A stretch of DNA of 64,000 nucleotides from BPGX01 sp035405785 (lineage in GTDB: Bacteria; Bacteroidota; Bacteroidia; B-17B0; Aurantibacillaceae), in the NCBI GenBank assembly GCA_035405785.1, contig DAONJS010000013.1, positions 1 to 64,000 on the forward strand, written 5' to 3'. This document shows positions 26,298-36,365 of the stretch, one piece after another (within the stretch, counting starts at the first letter, position 1; every line of letters begins with the position of its first letter). A model generated the notes under the pieces. That model did not search any database. It was not told the origin of the DNA and worked only from the letters and a program-made list of their open reading frames with translations. Made by a program: the position numbers and the translations under genes.

Positions 26298-28481
26298 CTA
26301 AGCACTGATTTTTAACTCCTTAATGATATTGTCTGCTTTTCCAATCTTTTCAATAATCCACAAAACATAACGAATATCTACACAAATAGTTCTGTTATAT
26401 TGAGCATCAAAATGAATTTTATGGCTTAATGCTTCATAATTTCCATCAAATGCAAGTCCAATCAATTCTCCATTACCATTCAATACTGGCGAACCAGAAT
26501 TTCCACCTGTAATATCATTTGTAGTAATATAAGTAACAGCGATATCATTAATGCCTTTATCTACATACCTGCCAAAATCTTTTTTTGTAGCAGTTTCGAT
26601 AAAATCTTTTGGCAAATCAAATTCATAATCTCCTGGTTTATATTTTTCAAGTACACCAGATAATGTACAAACTTCTTTATAAAATACAGCATCTTTTGGA
26701 CTATATGGTTTTACTACACCATAAGATAAACGCATTGTAAAATTAGCATCTGGATAAAATTCTTTTTTACCTTTATTCATTTCAAGAATTCCCTTTTGAT
26801 ATTTTTGTTGTAATAAATAATTACAAGTTTGAAATTTTTGATTTTCGGGAAGAATTTTTGTAGAATAAATTTGATAAAAGGCATTTAATACTTGAAATGC
26901 AGGATCTTGCTGAAGAACAGATTTATCAGGATTTTCTAACCATTGATTAAATTTACTTTCATTTAATAAAATTGTATTAGAGTAGATATTAGAAACAAAA
27001 TTTTGATAAGCATTTAAACTACTTTGGTCATTTCCAGTCATTGAAATATCTTTTGTGATGTTTGAATAAATGCTTTCTGGAACAAATGATGGGTCAATAT
27101 CTTCTTTGTATTTCTTTAATAAAATAGCAGTGTTTTTTTTGTCTGATGGTAAATCAATATTTGCATTTAATTCTATTACCAATTCAATATAATTCAATTT
27201 GTTTTTTTGAATTTCTTCTTTTGAAGCATTTAATAATGAAAAAACTCTATAAGCATAAGAAAATAACTGACTTCCTAAAATGCCTTCTCTAAAATAAATG
27301 GCGGCTTTTGTATAAGGTTTCCAGTTATCAAAACATTGTTGAAATTCATTCATTAAATTTATGTATTCTGTTTTATTATTTTGTTTTGCCCATTCAATAA
27401 ATTTGTTTTCTTCATTTTGTTTTTGTTCAAAAACTTTGTATTTCAATAATTGTTTGTTTTCACCATCAAAGAATTTCCAATAGTTTGCAACACCTGCATA
27501 ATAAGATGCTAATTTTAATTTTACAGCATCACTCTTTTTCATTTCTTCAAACATATTTTTCAAACGAATATCTCTCAATTCTACAATAGAAGGATTTTCT
27601 ATTTCTGTTTTTAATTTTACACCATAAGAGGTTTCAAAACGATTAGTACCTCCAGGAAATCCCATAGTCATTGCATAAGAATTTGGCTTAACACCTTTAA
27701 TACTAACAGGAATTACATATTTGGGTTTTAATGGAACATTATCAGGTGAGTATTCTGCTGGATTGCCATTTTTATCTGCATATACTCTGAAAATGCTGAA
27801 ATCTGCTGTATGACGAGGCCATTCCCAGTTATCTGTATCACCACCAAATTTTCCTAAACTTTCAGAAGGAGTACCTACTAAACGAACATCTTTGTATTTT
27901 TTGTAAACAAATAAAATATATTGATTGCCAGAAAACATAGGAACAACTTTTGCTTCACAACTTGTTTGTTTTTCTGATTCAGTTAATTCATTTTGTGCAA
28001 TATTATTAAGTATTTTGGGTAATTCACTTAATGTTTTAGATGGTTCTACTTTGCTTAATTCAGAATTAACTTTTTCGGTTACATCTTTTATTCTTTCCAG
28101 AAATTGAACTGTTAGATCTGGTACATGAATCTCTTCATTTAGGTTTTTTGCCCAGAAGCCATTCTTTAAGTAATTATGTTCTACTGTACTTACTTTTGCT
28201 ATAGCATCATATCCGCAGTGGTGATTAGTAAAAATTAATCCTTTATCACTTACAATTTCTCCTGTACACCCTCTTCCAAAAATGATTACTGCATCTTTTA
28301 ATGAGGATTTATTAGCACTGTATATTTGGTCTTTGGTAAGTTTTAATCCTTTTTTAACCATTTCCTGATAAGTTTTTTCTCCTATCAAAAATGGTAACCA
28401 CATTCCTTCATCTGCAAGTAAAAATGATGAACATAAATTTAAGCAGATAACTACTAATCCCGTTAAAGAAAACTTTTTCAT
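26298..28481 (-). CDS. S46 family dipeptidyl-peptidase, DPP7-type
   Basis: This protein has 727 residues from ATG 28481, giving a signal peptide ending FLLADEG; a more upstream ATG adds 14 residues. S46 motifs are TNHHCGYDAI (catalytic His, about 86) and TGGNSGSPVLNGNGELIG (catalytic Ser, about 661). Shortly after, LAFDGNYEA carries Gly at the S1-determining position, where DPP11 enzymes have Arg. That predicts DPP7-like preference for hydrophobic P1 residues rather than Asp/Glu. Such periplasmic enzymes release dipeptides during peptide feeding. Confidence 0.93.
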   Translation of the reverse strand: MKKFSLTGLVVICLNLCSSFLLADEGMWLPFLIGEKTYQEMVKKGLKLTKDQIYSANKSSLKDAVIIFGRGCTGEIVSDKGLIFTNHHCGYDAIAKVSTVEHNYLKNGFWAKNLNEEIHVPDLTVQFLERIKDVTEKVNSELSKVEPSKTLSELPKILNNIAQNELTESEKQTSCEAKVVPMFSGNQYILFVYKKYKDVRLVGTPSESLGKFGGDTDNWEWPRHTADFSIFRVYADKNGNPAEYSPDNVPLKPKYVIPVSIKGVKPNSYAMTMGFPGGTNRFETSYGVKLKTEIENPSIVELRDIRLKNMFEEMKKSDAVKLKLASYYAGVANYWKFFDGENKQLLKYKVFEQKQNEENKFIEWAKQNNKTEYINLMNEFQQCFDNWKPYTKAAIYFREGILGSQLFSYAYRVFSLLNASKEEIQKNKLNYIELVIELNANIDLPSDKKNTAILLKKYKEDIDPSFVPESIYSNITKDISMTGNDQSSLNAYQNFVSNIYSNTILLNESKFNQWLENPDKSVLQQDPAFQVLNAFYQIYSTKILPENQKFQTCNYLLQQKYQKGILEMNKGKKEFYPDANFTMRLSYGVVKPYSPKDAVFYKEVCTLSGVLEKYKPGDYEFDLPKDFIETATKKDFGRYVDKGINDIAVTYITTNDITGGNSGSPVLNGNGELIGLAFDGNYEALSHKIHFDAQYNRTICVDIRYVLWIIEKIGKADNIIKELKISA

Positions 28482-28594
28482 ATTAATTTTTTTTGCGGCA
28501 CAAATAAACAATAATTGTTGCATATTGATACTAACATTTTAGATAAATTTGAATTTTTATTGGATTAAACGCCTGAAAACTTGATTTTATAATA

Positions 28595-30832
28595 TTATTT
28601 CAATAATGTAACATGTCCAGTATGTTCTTCAAACTTTCTGCTTACAACATTTCTAAAAGAAATTTTCCATACATATACATCATCCTTACATAAAACGCCT
28701 TTGTAATATCCATTCCACCCTTGCTTTAAATTATTGGTAGAAAATATTTTTTCTCCCCATCGGTCAAAGATTTCTAATGTATAATCTTCTGCACCATAAA
28801 TAATAGGTAAAAACAAATCATTCAATCCATCACCATTAGGTGTAAAAACATTAGGTACCCAAAAACGATATTCTGGTAAAATGATTACTTTGTTTACAAT
28901 AGTATCTACACAGCCATAATTATTAGTTACTATCAAACTTACAGGATATTCCCCATAATCAGAATAACTATGAATAAATTGTAATGCATCTGTGATATCA
29001 TTACCATCACCTAAATTCCAATACCAATGAACATTATATGCATTATTACTTTCAAACATTCCAGAATAACTGGCATCAGTAAAAGTAATTTCAGGATCAA
29101 AAATAGTTGTAATTGTTGGGGTAAATATAAAATTTGCATAAGGTTTAGGATAAACAGTTATTGAGTTTACTGCCGTTACATTAAATATGGCATCGCAAAT
29201 ACCAGTAGTATGAATATATACTGAATAACTGTAAATTCCAGATGAATTAAAAATAACTGAAGCAATGCTATCAAATGATGTAGATCCATTACTAAAATTC
29301 CATTGAAAATTAGCCCCATTTATATTTTCTCCATCTATTGATAGTAACAATTTACTTTTCTCACAAATGGTGGCAGTTGGTGGAGTAGCAGAGATATTAG
29401 GCGGTGGAATAATTTGGACATTGGTAGTTAATACCGTATCGCAGGGATGTTGTGTAATAGTTACAGTAATTGGAACGTTTCCAGAAGTAGTAAAATGAAC
29501 ATTTGTAGGAACAGATGCATTTGATACTGCTGGTATGGCATTACTACCAAAGTTCCAGTTAAATTGAGTGTAATTGGCGTATTGACCAGTAACCTGAAAT
29601 GAAAAACTATTGTTAGTTAAGCATTGTGGTGGAGGTGAAACTAATTGTGGTTGAAATTTAGGATAAACATAAAAAGTTTTGACACTTGTATCACTGCATG
29701 GTTTGTTAGGATTTGCAACTAAAGTAACTTGATATAGACCAGTATCAGGATAAGTATAAGAAGGATTGGGAAGATGAGAAGTATCTGCTAATGTAGTAGG
29801 ATCGCCAAAGTTCCAAAAATAAGTATTTGCACCAACACTTTGATTGATGAAGTTTACAGTTAATCCATCGCATTTTTGTGTTTGATTTTGAATAGCACTT
29901 ACTACCTGAAGATTACAATTAGTTACATTAAACTGAAACTCTCTTTGATGAACGCCAATCAATTGCCCATTTCTGTATTCACTTACACATACACTTACTA
30001 CCCATTGCCCATTCAAATTTGGCACGCCAGTTAATAAACCTGTATTAGGATGAATATTAATTGCAGGACTTGATGCCAGAGGATATGTTCCACTATATGG
30101 AGGCAAATAAGGAACGCTTGTATAAGGTGGAGGGGAACAATTAGTAGGGCAGGACGGTGGCGGCGAACTACAATAGGTGCCGGGACTTGGAGAGCCGCCA
30201 CTTGATGAAACAAGTGGACAACATCCGTCTAAACCATTGTAAGCATTACATAAAGAATAAACGAGCACATCGCCATCAGGATCAATAGCAGAATGATCAA
30301 AATTGATATTTATGCCGTTGCAAATAAATATAGGAGGAAAGGATTTAAATCTTGGCGATGAATTGGGAAATGTAACTTCCGGACCAGGAATGTGTTCCCA
30401 ATAAGTAGCACCTACACCTCCGGGTGAAATCAAATTGAGTATGGTATTATTTCTGCAACATCTTTGATAAACAATATAATAGCCGCCATTTATAGGAGGC
30501 AAGGTTTCAGTAAATTCATAAATACCTTCTTCTACACAAACATTATTAGGTGGTGTAATGCAAGGATTATTGATTGATGGAGAAATATTGGTTAGTGATA
30601 ATAAAGCAATTTCTCGTGTTTTTACAACATTACCAAATTTATCAAAAATATCAATATGTGCAGGATTATCCAAAGGCGGCACACCATTGTAACAATCTCG
30701 GTATACTTTCAAAGTTATTTTATATTGATTATTTCCAAGATAATCATAATAAATTTCACCTCCTACAATATGAGTAGAATAAACTTTCAAAGATAACAAA
30801 GTCAAAAAAAATATGTGAAAATTTATTTTCAT
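28595..30832 (-). CDS. Secreted PKD-domain protein with CHU/gliding-type T9SS type B C-terminus
   Basis: This 745-residue protein has a signal peptide ending VYSTHIVGGEIYYDYLG, the common N-terminus of large Bacteroidota surface proteins. A Pro/Ser/Cys-rich region lies at about 200-270. At least three PKD-like domains follow at about 315-640, with ANTYFWNFGDPT, FNWNFGS and VHWYWNLGDGND. The last 90 residues are the gliding-associated C-terminal domain: WVPNVFTPNGDGLND, EIFDRWGEKIFST, WNGYYKG, KDDVYVWKISF. Type B signals send cargo through T9SS to the surface or medium; an adhesin-like role is inference. Confidence 0.9.
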   Translation of the reverse strand: MKINFHIFFLTLLSLKVYSTHIVGGEIYYDYLGNNQYKITLKVYRDCYNGVPPLDNPAHIDIFDKFGNVVKTREIALLSLTNISPSINNPCITPPNNVCVEEGIYEFTETLPPINGGYYIVYQRCCRNNTILNLISPGGVGATYWEHIPGPEVTFPNSSPRFKSFPPIFICNGININFDHSAIDPDGDVLVYSLCNAYNGLDGCCPLVSSSGGSPSPGTYCSSPPPSCPTNCSPPPYTSVPYLPPYSGTYPLASSPAINIHPNTGLLTGVPNLNGQWVVSVCVSEYRNGQLIGVHQREFQFNVTNCNLQVVSAIQNQTQKCDGLTVNFINQSVGANTYFWNFGDPTTLADTSHLPNPSYTYPDTGLYQVTLVANPNKPCSDTSVKTFYVYPKFQPQLVSPPPQCLTNNSFSFQVTGQYANYTQFNWNFGSNAIPAVSNASVPTNVHFTTSGNVPITVTITQHPCDTVLTTNVQIIPPPNISATPPTATICEKSKLLLSIDGENINGANFQWNFSNGSTSFDSIASVIFNSSGIYSYSVYIHTTGICDAIFNVTAVNSITVYPKPYANFIFTPTITTIFDPEITFTDASYSGMFESNNAYNVHWYWNLGDGNDITDALQFIHSYSDYGEYPVSLIVTNNYGCVDTIVNKVIILPEYRFWVPNVFTPNGDGLNDLFLPIIYGAEDYTLEIFDRWGEKIFSTNNLKQGWNGYYKGVLCKDDVYVWKISFRNVVSRKFEEHTGHVTLLK

Positions 30833-30839
30833 TTATCTG

Positions 30840-30847
30840 CAAAAATA
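30840..30847 (-). promoter_or_regulatory. Promoter of the PKD protein gene
   Basis: On the minus strand the sequence reads TATTTTTG, matching TAnnTTTG, a few bases before the ATG at 30832; a very short leader is implied. Confidence 0.5.
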
Positions 30848-30871
30848 AAGAATATGAATTTAATTTTAGGT

Positions 30872-31531
30872 TTAAAATAAATTTTTGATTTCAGGGTTAA
30901 ATTTTTTTAGGATTTCAGTAGTATCTTTTAATAATGTATCAAATTTACTTTCATTAAAATTCATCAAATAAAAATTTCTATATTTTTCATATATTGTATC
31001 GTTTTCATCTTCTCCACCAATTTTATGGTCAAATTCATACTTCCAATAAACTAGAATATTTAATTTTTTGTTTTTATCAAAAAATAACAATGATTTGATG
31101 ACTTCTGAAGCCCCTGCATCACCAAGATGTTCTGCAACTTCAATTTTATTTGTAAAAGTATCTTTCATAAGGTTATATGTCCATAATTCTATTTTTGATG
31201 AATGATATAAACTCGGTGTTCTTGTCAAAAATCCATAATTTTCATTGTCAATTTTAAATCTATAAATCCCATAGAAGTTGTCAATAAATTGATTTTCTCC
31301 AAATAGTTTACAAACTGTTATTGAATCAAACGGTTTTCCATAAAAATAATAGTTAGGTTTATACATCTCGTTATTTGCAGGATATACTTTAAGTTTTGTA
31401 AATATTGTATCTCTATAATACTTTGATATCATCTTAAAAAATGTATTTTTTGTATTTTTATTTTCTTGACATGAATAAACAACCAAAAGAATTAGAGCAC
31501 AATAAAATAAATTAGTTGATTTAAATGACAT
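30872..31531 (-). CDS. Putative lipoprotein, unknown function
   Basis: This protein has 219 residues from ATG 31531 (MSFKSTNLFYCALILLVVYSC), ending a lipobox-like VVYSC. An in-frame ATG at 31573 lies upstream of the likely promoter. The mature protein is Lys/Asn/Tyr-rich with beta-type patterning (YYFYGKPFDSITVCKLFGEN; YGIYRFKIDNENYGFL). No family is recognised. A Bacteroidota -7 element lies 16 bp before the start. It is separated from the PKD gene by 39 bp. Confidence 0.65.
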   Translation of the reverse strand: MSFKSTNLFYCALILLVVYSCQENKNTKNTFFKMISKYYRDTIFTKLKVYPANNEMYKPNYYFYGKPFDSITVCKLFGENQFIDNFYGIYRFKIDNENYGFLTRTPSLYHSSKIELWTYNLMKDTFTNKIEVAEHLGDAGASEVIKSLLFFDKNKKLNILVYWKYEFDHKIGGEDENDTIYEKYRNFYLMNFNESKFDTLLKDTTEILKKFNPEIKNLF

Positions 31532-31546
31532 AAAAAAGTTTGCTTC

Positions 31547-31554
31547 CAAAAATA
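31547..31554 (-). promoter_or_regulatory. Promoter of the lipoprotein gene
   Basis: The minus strand reads TATTTTTG (TAnnTTTG), just upstream of ATG 31531. This supports the shorter start. Confidence 0.55.
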
Positions 31555-31628
31555 AAGAATTATATTCAAACAAAAAATATCAACAAGATTATTAATAATA
31601 ACCAATAAAAATCTAAAACTAAAAAATT

Positions 31629-31783
31629 GTTACTATTCAGGTAGGTATTTTTTCACGCAAAGAACGCAAAGCATCTCGCAATGGTCGCAAAGAAATTTTA
31701 AAGTTTGCGTGCTTGGCGTCCTTATTCTTTGCGGACTTTGCGTGCTATGTCTTTCTAATCATTTTGAATCATCTAAATAGTAA
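31629..31783. repeat. MITE-like element, copy 2
   Basis: It begins GTTACTATTCAGGTAGGTA, identical to copy 1, and ends AATCATCTAAATAGTAA, the inverted counterpart. The interior is TTTCACGCAAAGAACGCAAAG ... CTTTGCGGACTTTGCGTG. It lies between the lipoprotein gene and pgk. Confidence 0.87.
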
Positions 31784-31821
31784 AAAAATAATTTTATTCA
31801 ACTACAAATTGAGTAAGTAAC

Positions 31822-33054
31822 TTAAACTTTCAAATTTGCACTTTTTTCAATAGCATCAATGCCGGGCAATGAACCATTTTCAATAAATTCTAACATTGCT
31901 CCTCCTCCTGTACTGATAAAACTAATTTGATTATCTAATCCAAACTTGTTTATTGCCGCAACGCTATCTCCTCCTCCTACTACTGAAAATGCTTTATTCT
32001 TTTGAGTGCTTTCTGCTACTGCAAAAGCAATTTGTTTGGTGCCTTCTTCAAAATTTGAAAATTCAAATACGCCCATTGGTCCATTCCACAAAATACTTTT
32101 GCTTGATAAAATACAATCTCTAAAAATAGCACTGCTTTTTGGACCAATATCCAATCCCATCAAATCATTTGGGATGCAATTAATATCCTGAACGGTTTTT
32201 TCTGAAGTATCTGCAAATTCTTTTGCACAAACAACATCTACAGGTAAAAACAATTTCACATTACGAATTTGTTTATCATTTATCACTTCAATTTCTTGCA
32301 TAAAATTAAGTGCAGTTTCAATTTGTTCATTTTCAAATAAAGATTTCCCCACTTCTCCACCTTTTGCTTTGATAAAAGTAAAAGCCATAGCTCCACCAAT
32401 GATGATATTATCGGCTACTGATAATAAAGATTGCAATACTTTAATTTTATCGCTCACTTTGGCACCACCTACAATAGCAGTAAAGGGCTTTTCGGCATTT
32501 GATAATATCTTACGAAGATTTTCTACTTCTTTTGCCATCAGATAACCAAAGCATTTTTTTTCAGATGGAAAAAATTCAGCAACAATTGTTGTAGAAGCGT
32601 GGGCACGATGGGCTGTACCAAATGCATCATTTACATAAAATGTGCCGTGTTTAGATAATTTTTCTGCAAATTCTCTATTTCCTTTTTCTTCTTCTGAATA
32701 AAAACGAAGGTTTTCAAGCAACAATACATCTCCGCTTTTTAGATTTTTAGAAATTTCAAATGCTTCAGCAGATATACAATCATCTGCAAATTTTATCTTT
32801 TTGCCTAAATATCTTTCAATAACAGGAATAGTATGAGAAAGCGAATATTTAGATTCTTTTTTACCTTTTGGTCTTCCTAAATGTGACATTAAAATAACTG
32901 CACCGCCATCATTGAGAATTTTTTGAATGCTGGGCATAGCCGATTTAATTCTTGTGTCATCAGTTACTTCAAAACGATCGTTTAATGGCACATTGAAATC
33001 AACTCTCATTAAAACTTTTTCATTCCTAAAATTAAAATTATCAATTGTTTTCAT
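31822..33054 (-). CDS. pgk: Phosphoglycerate kinase
   Basis: This 410-residue enzyme has the signature VLMRVDFNVPL near residue 14, SHLGRPKG near 58, LLLENLRFYSEEEKGN near 112, the hinge/nucleotide region GGAKVSDKIKVL, and a C-terminal FSVVGGGDSVAAINKFG with STGGGAMLEF. It interconverts 1,3-bisphosphoglycerate and 3-phosphoglycerate with ATP formation in glycolysis. It is transcribed alone from its own promoter. Confidence 0.97.
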   Translation of the reverse strand: MKTIDNFNFRNEKVLMRVDFNVPLNDRFEVTDDTRIKSAMPSIQKILNDGGAVILMSHLGRPKGKKESKYSLSHTIPVIERYLGKKIKFADDCISAEAFEISKNLKSGDVLLLENLRFYSEEEKGNREFAEKLSKHGTFYVNDAFGTAHRAHASTTIVAEFFPSEKKCFGYLMAKEVENLRKILSNAEKPFTAIVGGAKVSDKIKVLQSLLSVADNIIIGGAMAFTFIKAKGGEVGKSLFENEQIETALNFMQEIEVINDKQIRNVKLFLPVDVVCAKEFADTSEKTVQDINCIPNDLMGLDIGPKSSAIFRDCILSSKSILWNGPMGVFEFSNFEEGTKQIAFAVAESTQKNKAFSVVGGGDSVAAINKFGLDNQISFISTGGGAMLEFIENGSLPGIDAIEKSANLKV

Positions 33055-33068
33055 AAAAAATTTTTCGG

Positions 33069-33076
33069 CAAATCTA
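33069..33076 (-). promoter_or_regulatory. Promoter of pgk
   Basis: The minus strand reads TAGATTTG (TAnnTTTG), about 15 bp before the pgk ATG. Confidence 0.65.
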
Positions 33077-33125
33077 CATAAATTAGTGTATAGTGAAAAG
33101 TGAGTAGCAAATATTGAACATTGAG

Positions 33126-33178
33126 TGCTGACGATTTTGTTTTACAAAATGTCCGCATGCCGAACGCAAGCGTCGGCA
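33126..33178. repeat. REP-like double hairpin (copy B)
   Basis: Hairpin 1 is TGCTGACGATTTTGT with ACAAAATGTCCGCA (33126-33157). Hairpin 2 is TGCCGAACGC with GCGTCGGCA (33158-33178). ATTGAGTG and CACATTGAAC flanks surround it. A half-copy of the TTTGCG repeat follows at about 33205-33245. Confidence 0.8.
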
Positions 33179-33318
33179 CATTGAACTTTTATGTGTTTAT
33201 TACCTTTCACTGCCTTTGCGTCTCCGCGTCTTAGCGGTAAAAAATTAAAATTGATTTATAGCACCTACATTTAATTCACAGCAAAAAAATTTGCATATTT
33301 GTCGCTCAAAATTAAAAT

Positions 33319-36183
33319 ATGCATCCTCACGCTTTTGCCCAAAGGCACATTGGAATTAGTGAAAAAGAATTAAGTGAAATGTTAGAAAAAATTGGTGTAA
33401 GTAGTTTAGACCAGTTAATAAATGAAACTATCCCAAAAGAAATTCGGCTCAATAAAAAAATGAATTTACCTGAACCTTTATCAGAGCCCGAATACCTCAA
33501 TCACATTAGAGAAGTTGCAAAAAAAAATAAAGTTTTCAAATCATATATTGGTTTAGGTTTTTACAACACTTTCACGCCATCTGTTATTTTAAGAAATATC
33601 TTTGAAAATCCAGGTTGGTACACAGCATACACTCCTTATCAGGCAGAAATTTCACAAGGAAGATTAGAAGCATTGTTGAATTATCAAACAATGGTTAGTG
33701 ATTTAACTGCACTACCTATTGCTAATGCTTCTTTGCTGGATGAAGCCAGTGCTGCCGTTGAAGCAATGATGATGTTTTTTAACGCTCGTGAAAAAAGCAA
33801 ACAATCAGCATTAAAGTTTTTTGTTGATGAAAAATGCTTTCCTCAAACTATTAATACACTTAAAAACCGCAGTACATCTTTTAATATAGAATTGATTATT
33901 GATGATTTTAGATCAGTAAAATTGACTGATGAGTTTTTTGGTGCTATAATTCAATATCCTGATGTTAATGGTGAAATTTTTGATTATTCAGAATTTATCA
34001 GTAATGCCAAATCAAAAGGAGTTTTTGTGGCAATGGCTAGTGATTTAATGGCACTTGCTTTATTAACACCTCCTGGCGAATTAGGTGCAGATTGTGCTTT
34101 TGGCAATAGTCAAAGATTTGGCGTTGCTTTGAATTTTGGTGGTCCTCATGCTGCGTTTTTTGCAACTACTGAAAATTTTAAAAGATTTATTCCTGGAAGA
34201 ATTATTGGTGTTTCAGTAGATAAACAAGGCAAAAAGGCATTAAGAATGGCCTTGCAAACTCGTGAACAACATATTAAAAGAGAAAAAGCCACTTCAAATA
34301 TCTGCACTGCACAGGCCTTGTTAGCAATAATGTCTGGAATGTATGCAGTTTATTATGGTCCAAAAGGTATCAAGAAAATTGCTCAACAAATTCACGAAAA
34401 TACTTGCTTCTTAAAATCTGAATTAGAAAAATTAGGATATAAAGTAACTAATCAGTTATTTTTTGATACTATAACAATTACCGATGTTGATTCTACAAAC
34501 ATTCAAAAAATTGCTGAACAAAAACAAGTTAATTTTAGATACAATAAAAATACTGTATCTATTTCATTAGATGAAACAACAAGTATAGACGACTTAAAAT
34601 TGATATTATCAATTTTTGCAGAGAACAAAAAACAATCTCATACTTTTGAATTCAAAAAATTAAACTTCATAGAAAATTCTCCGCTTAATAGAAAATCTGC
34701 GTATCTCACACATCCCGTATTTAATTCATATCACACAGAAACCGAAATGATGAGATACATTAAAACACTTGAAAATAAAGATATTTCACTTGTTCATTCA
34801 ATGATTTCACTAGGTTCTTGTACAATGAAACTTAATGCAGCAACTGAACTAATCCCATTAAGTTGGCCTGAATTTAATAGCATTCACCCATACGCCCCCG
34901 AAAATCAAACAGAAGGATATCAATATATCATTAAAGAATTAGGTAAATATCTTTGTGAAATTACAGGATTTTCTGGTGTTACATTTCAACCTAATTCAGG
35001 TGCAAGTGGTGAATATACAGGATTATTATTAATCAGAGCATATCATAAACATCATCAACAAGGTCATCGTAATGTGATTTTAATTCCATCATCTGCACAT
35101 GGTACAAATCCTGCTTCTGCGGCAATGGCAGGGTTTAAAATTGTAGTTGTAAAATGTGATTCAAATGGAAATGTAGATGTAGAAGACCTTAAACAAAAAG
35201 CAGAACAACACAAAAATGATTTAGCAGGTTTGATGGTTACTTATCCAAGTACGCATGGTGTTTTTGAAGAACGAATTAAAGAAATCACTGAGATAATTCA
35301 TCAAAATGGCGGTTTAGTTTATATGGATGGTGCAAATATGAATGCACAGGTAGGTCTTACAAATCCTGCTAAAATTGGTGCAGATGTTTGTCACTTGAAT
35401 TTACATAAAACATTTGCAATTCCTCACGGAGGTGGCGGTCCAGGAGCGGGCCCTGTTTTAGTAAATGATAAACTAAAACCATTTTTACCTAAACATCCAT
35501 TAGATAATAATGAAAACACTTCACAAATTTATTCAGTTTCAGCAACACCTTATGGAAGTGCTTTGATACTTTTAATTACTTATGCTTATATCAGAATGTT
35601 AGGATCAGAAGGACTTACAAATGCCACAAAATATGCTATTTTGAATGCTAATTATTTGAAAGATGTGTTGAAAGATTATTACAAAATACTCTATACTAAT
35701 CATAATGGAAGATGTGCTCATGAATTTATTTTAGATTGTTCTACATTCAAATTGCAAACAGATGTTGAAGTAGTGGATATTGCAAAACGACTAATGGATT
35801 TTAATTATCATGCTCCTACTGTTGCTTTTCCTGTGCCAAATACTTTGATGATAGAACCAACAGAAAGTGAAAGCAAACATGAATTGGATAAATTTGCAGA
35901 TGCAATGATTACAATTAAAAAAGAAATAGAAGACATTATTGCACAAAAGTATGATAAAGTAAATAATCCATTGAAAAATGCTCCACATACAGCAGAAATG
36001 TTGGCTTCGGAAAATTGGTCATTTCCATACTCCAGAGAAAAAGCCGTATTCCCAAAACCATGGGTAAAAGAAAATAAAGTATTCCCATCAGTAGCAAGAA
36101 TAGATAACGCTTATGGAGATAGAAATTTAATTTGCACATGTCCTCCTGTATCTGAATATGAAGAACAATTAATTCAACATTAA
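33319..36183 (+). CDS. gcvP: Glycine dehydrogenase (decarboxylating), P-protein
   Basis: This 954-residue single-chain P-protein is the PLP-dependent decarboxylase of the glycine cleavage system. N-terminal motifs are FAQRHIGISEKEL and FKSYIGLGFYNT. Mid-protein motifs are RIIGVSVDKQGKKALRMALQ and MISLGSCTMKLNAA. The PLP-lysine loop is HLNLHKTFAIPHGGGGPGAG near residue 695. Both homologous halves are present and of normal length. gcvT and gcvH are not in the window. Confidence 0.97.
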   Translation: MHPHAFAQRHIGISEKELSEMLEKIGVSSLDQLINETIPKEIRLNKKMNLPEPLSEPEYLNHIREVAKKNKVFKSYIGLGFYNTFTPSVILRNIFENPGWYTAYTPYQAEISQGRLEALLNYQTMVSDLTALPIANASLLDEASAAVEAMMMFFNAREKSKQSALKFFVDEKCFPQTINTLKNRSTSFNIELIIDDFRSVKLTDEFFGAIIQYPDVNGEIFDYSEFISNAKSKGVFVAMASDLMALALLTPPGELGADCAFGNSQRFGVALNFGGPHAAFFATTENFKRFIPGRIIGVSVDKQGKKALRMALQTREQHIKREKATSNICTAQALLAIMSGMYAVYYGPKGIKKIAQQIHENTCFLKSELEKLGYKVTNQLFFDTITITDVDSTNIQKIAEQKQVNFRYNKNTVSISLDETTSIDDLKLILSIFAENKKQSHTFEFKKLNFIENSPLNRKSAYLTHPVFNSYHTETEMMRYIKTLENKDISLVHSMISLGSCTMKLNAATELIPLSWPEFNSIHPYAPENQTEGYQYIIKELGKYLCEITGFSGVTFQPNSGASGEYTGLLLIRAYHKHHQQGHRNVILIPSSAHGTNPASAAMAGFKIVVVKCDSNGNVDVEDLKQKAEQHKNDLAGLMVTYPSTHGVFEERIKEITEIIHQNGGLVYMDGANMNAQVGLTNPAKIGADVCHLNLHKTFAIPHGGGGPGAGPVLVNDKLKPFLPKHPLDNNENTSQIYSVSATPYGSALILLITYAYIRMLGSEGLTNATKYAILNANYLKDVLKDYYKILYTNHNGRCAHEFILDCSTFKLQTDVEVVDIAKRLMDFNYHAPTVAFPVPNTLMIEPTESESKHELDKFADAMITIKKEIEDIIAQKYDKVNNPLKNAPHTAEMLASENWSFPYSREKAVFPKPWVKENKVFPSVARIDNAYGDRNLICTCPPVSEYEEQLIQH

Positions 36184-36186
36184 ATT

Positions 36187-36342
36187 TTACAATTTAAGTG
36201 GAAAAAGGATTAAAAGATACATTTCACGCAAAGTCCGCAAAGGAAAATTACGCAGAGTTATAAAGATTATACTTTCTTTGCGTTTCTTAGCGAATTACTT
36301 TGAGTTCTCTGCGTGAAAAATATATCTACAATGAATAGTAAC
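36187..36342. repeat. MITE-like element, copy 3 (inverted orientation)
   Basis: It starts TTACAATTTAAGTGG and ends GAATAGTAAC, the reverse complement of the GTTACTATTC terminus of copies 1 and 2. The interior is TTTCACGCAAAGTCCGCAAAGG ... CTCTGCGTGAAA. It lies between gcvP and fumC, 24 bp before the fumC ATG, so it occupies the fumC leader/promoter position. Confidence 0.82.
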
Positions 36343-36365
36343 GAAAATTTAAAAAAATAAATTAT

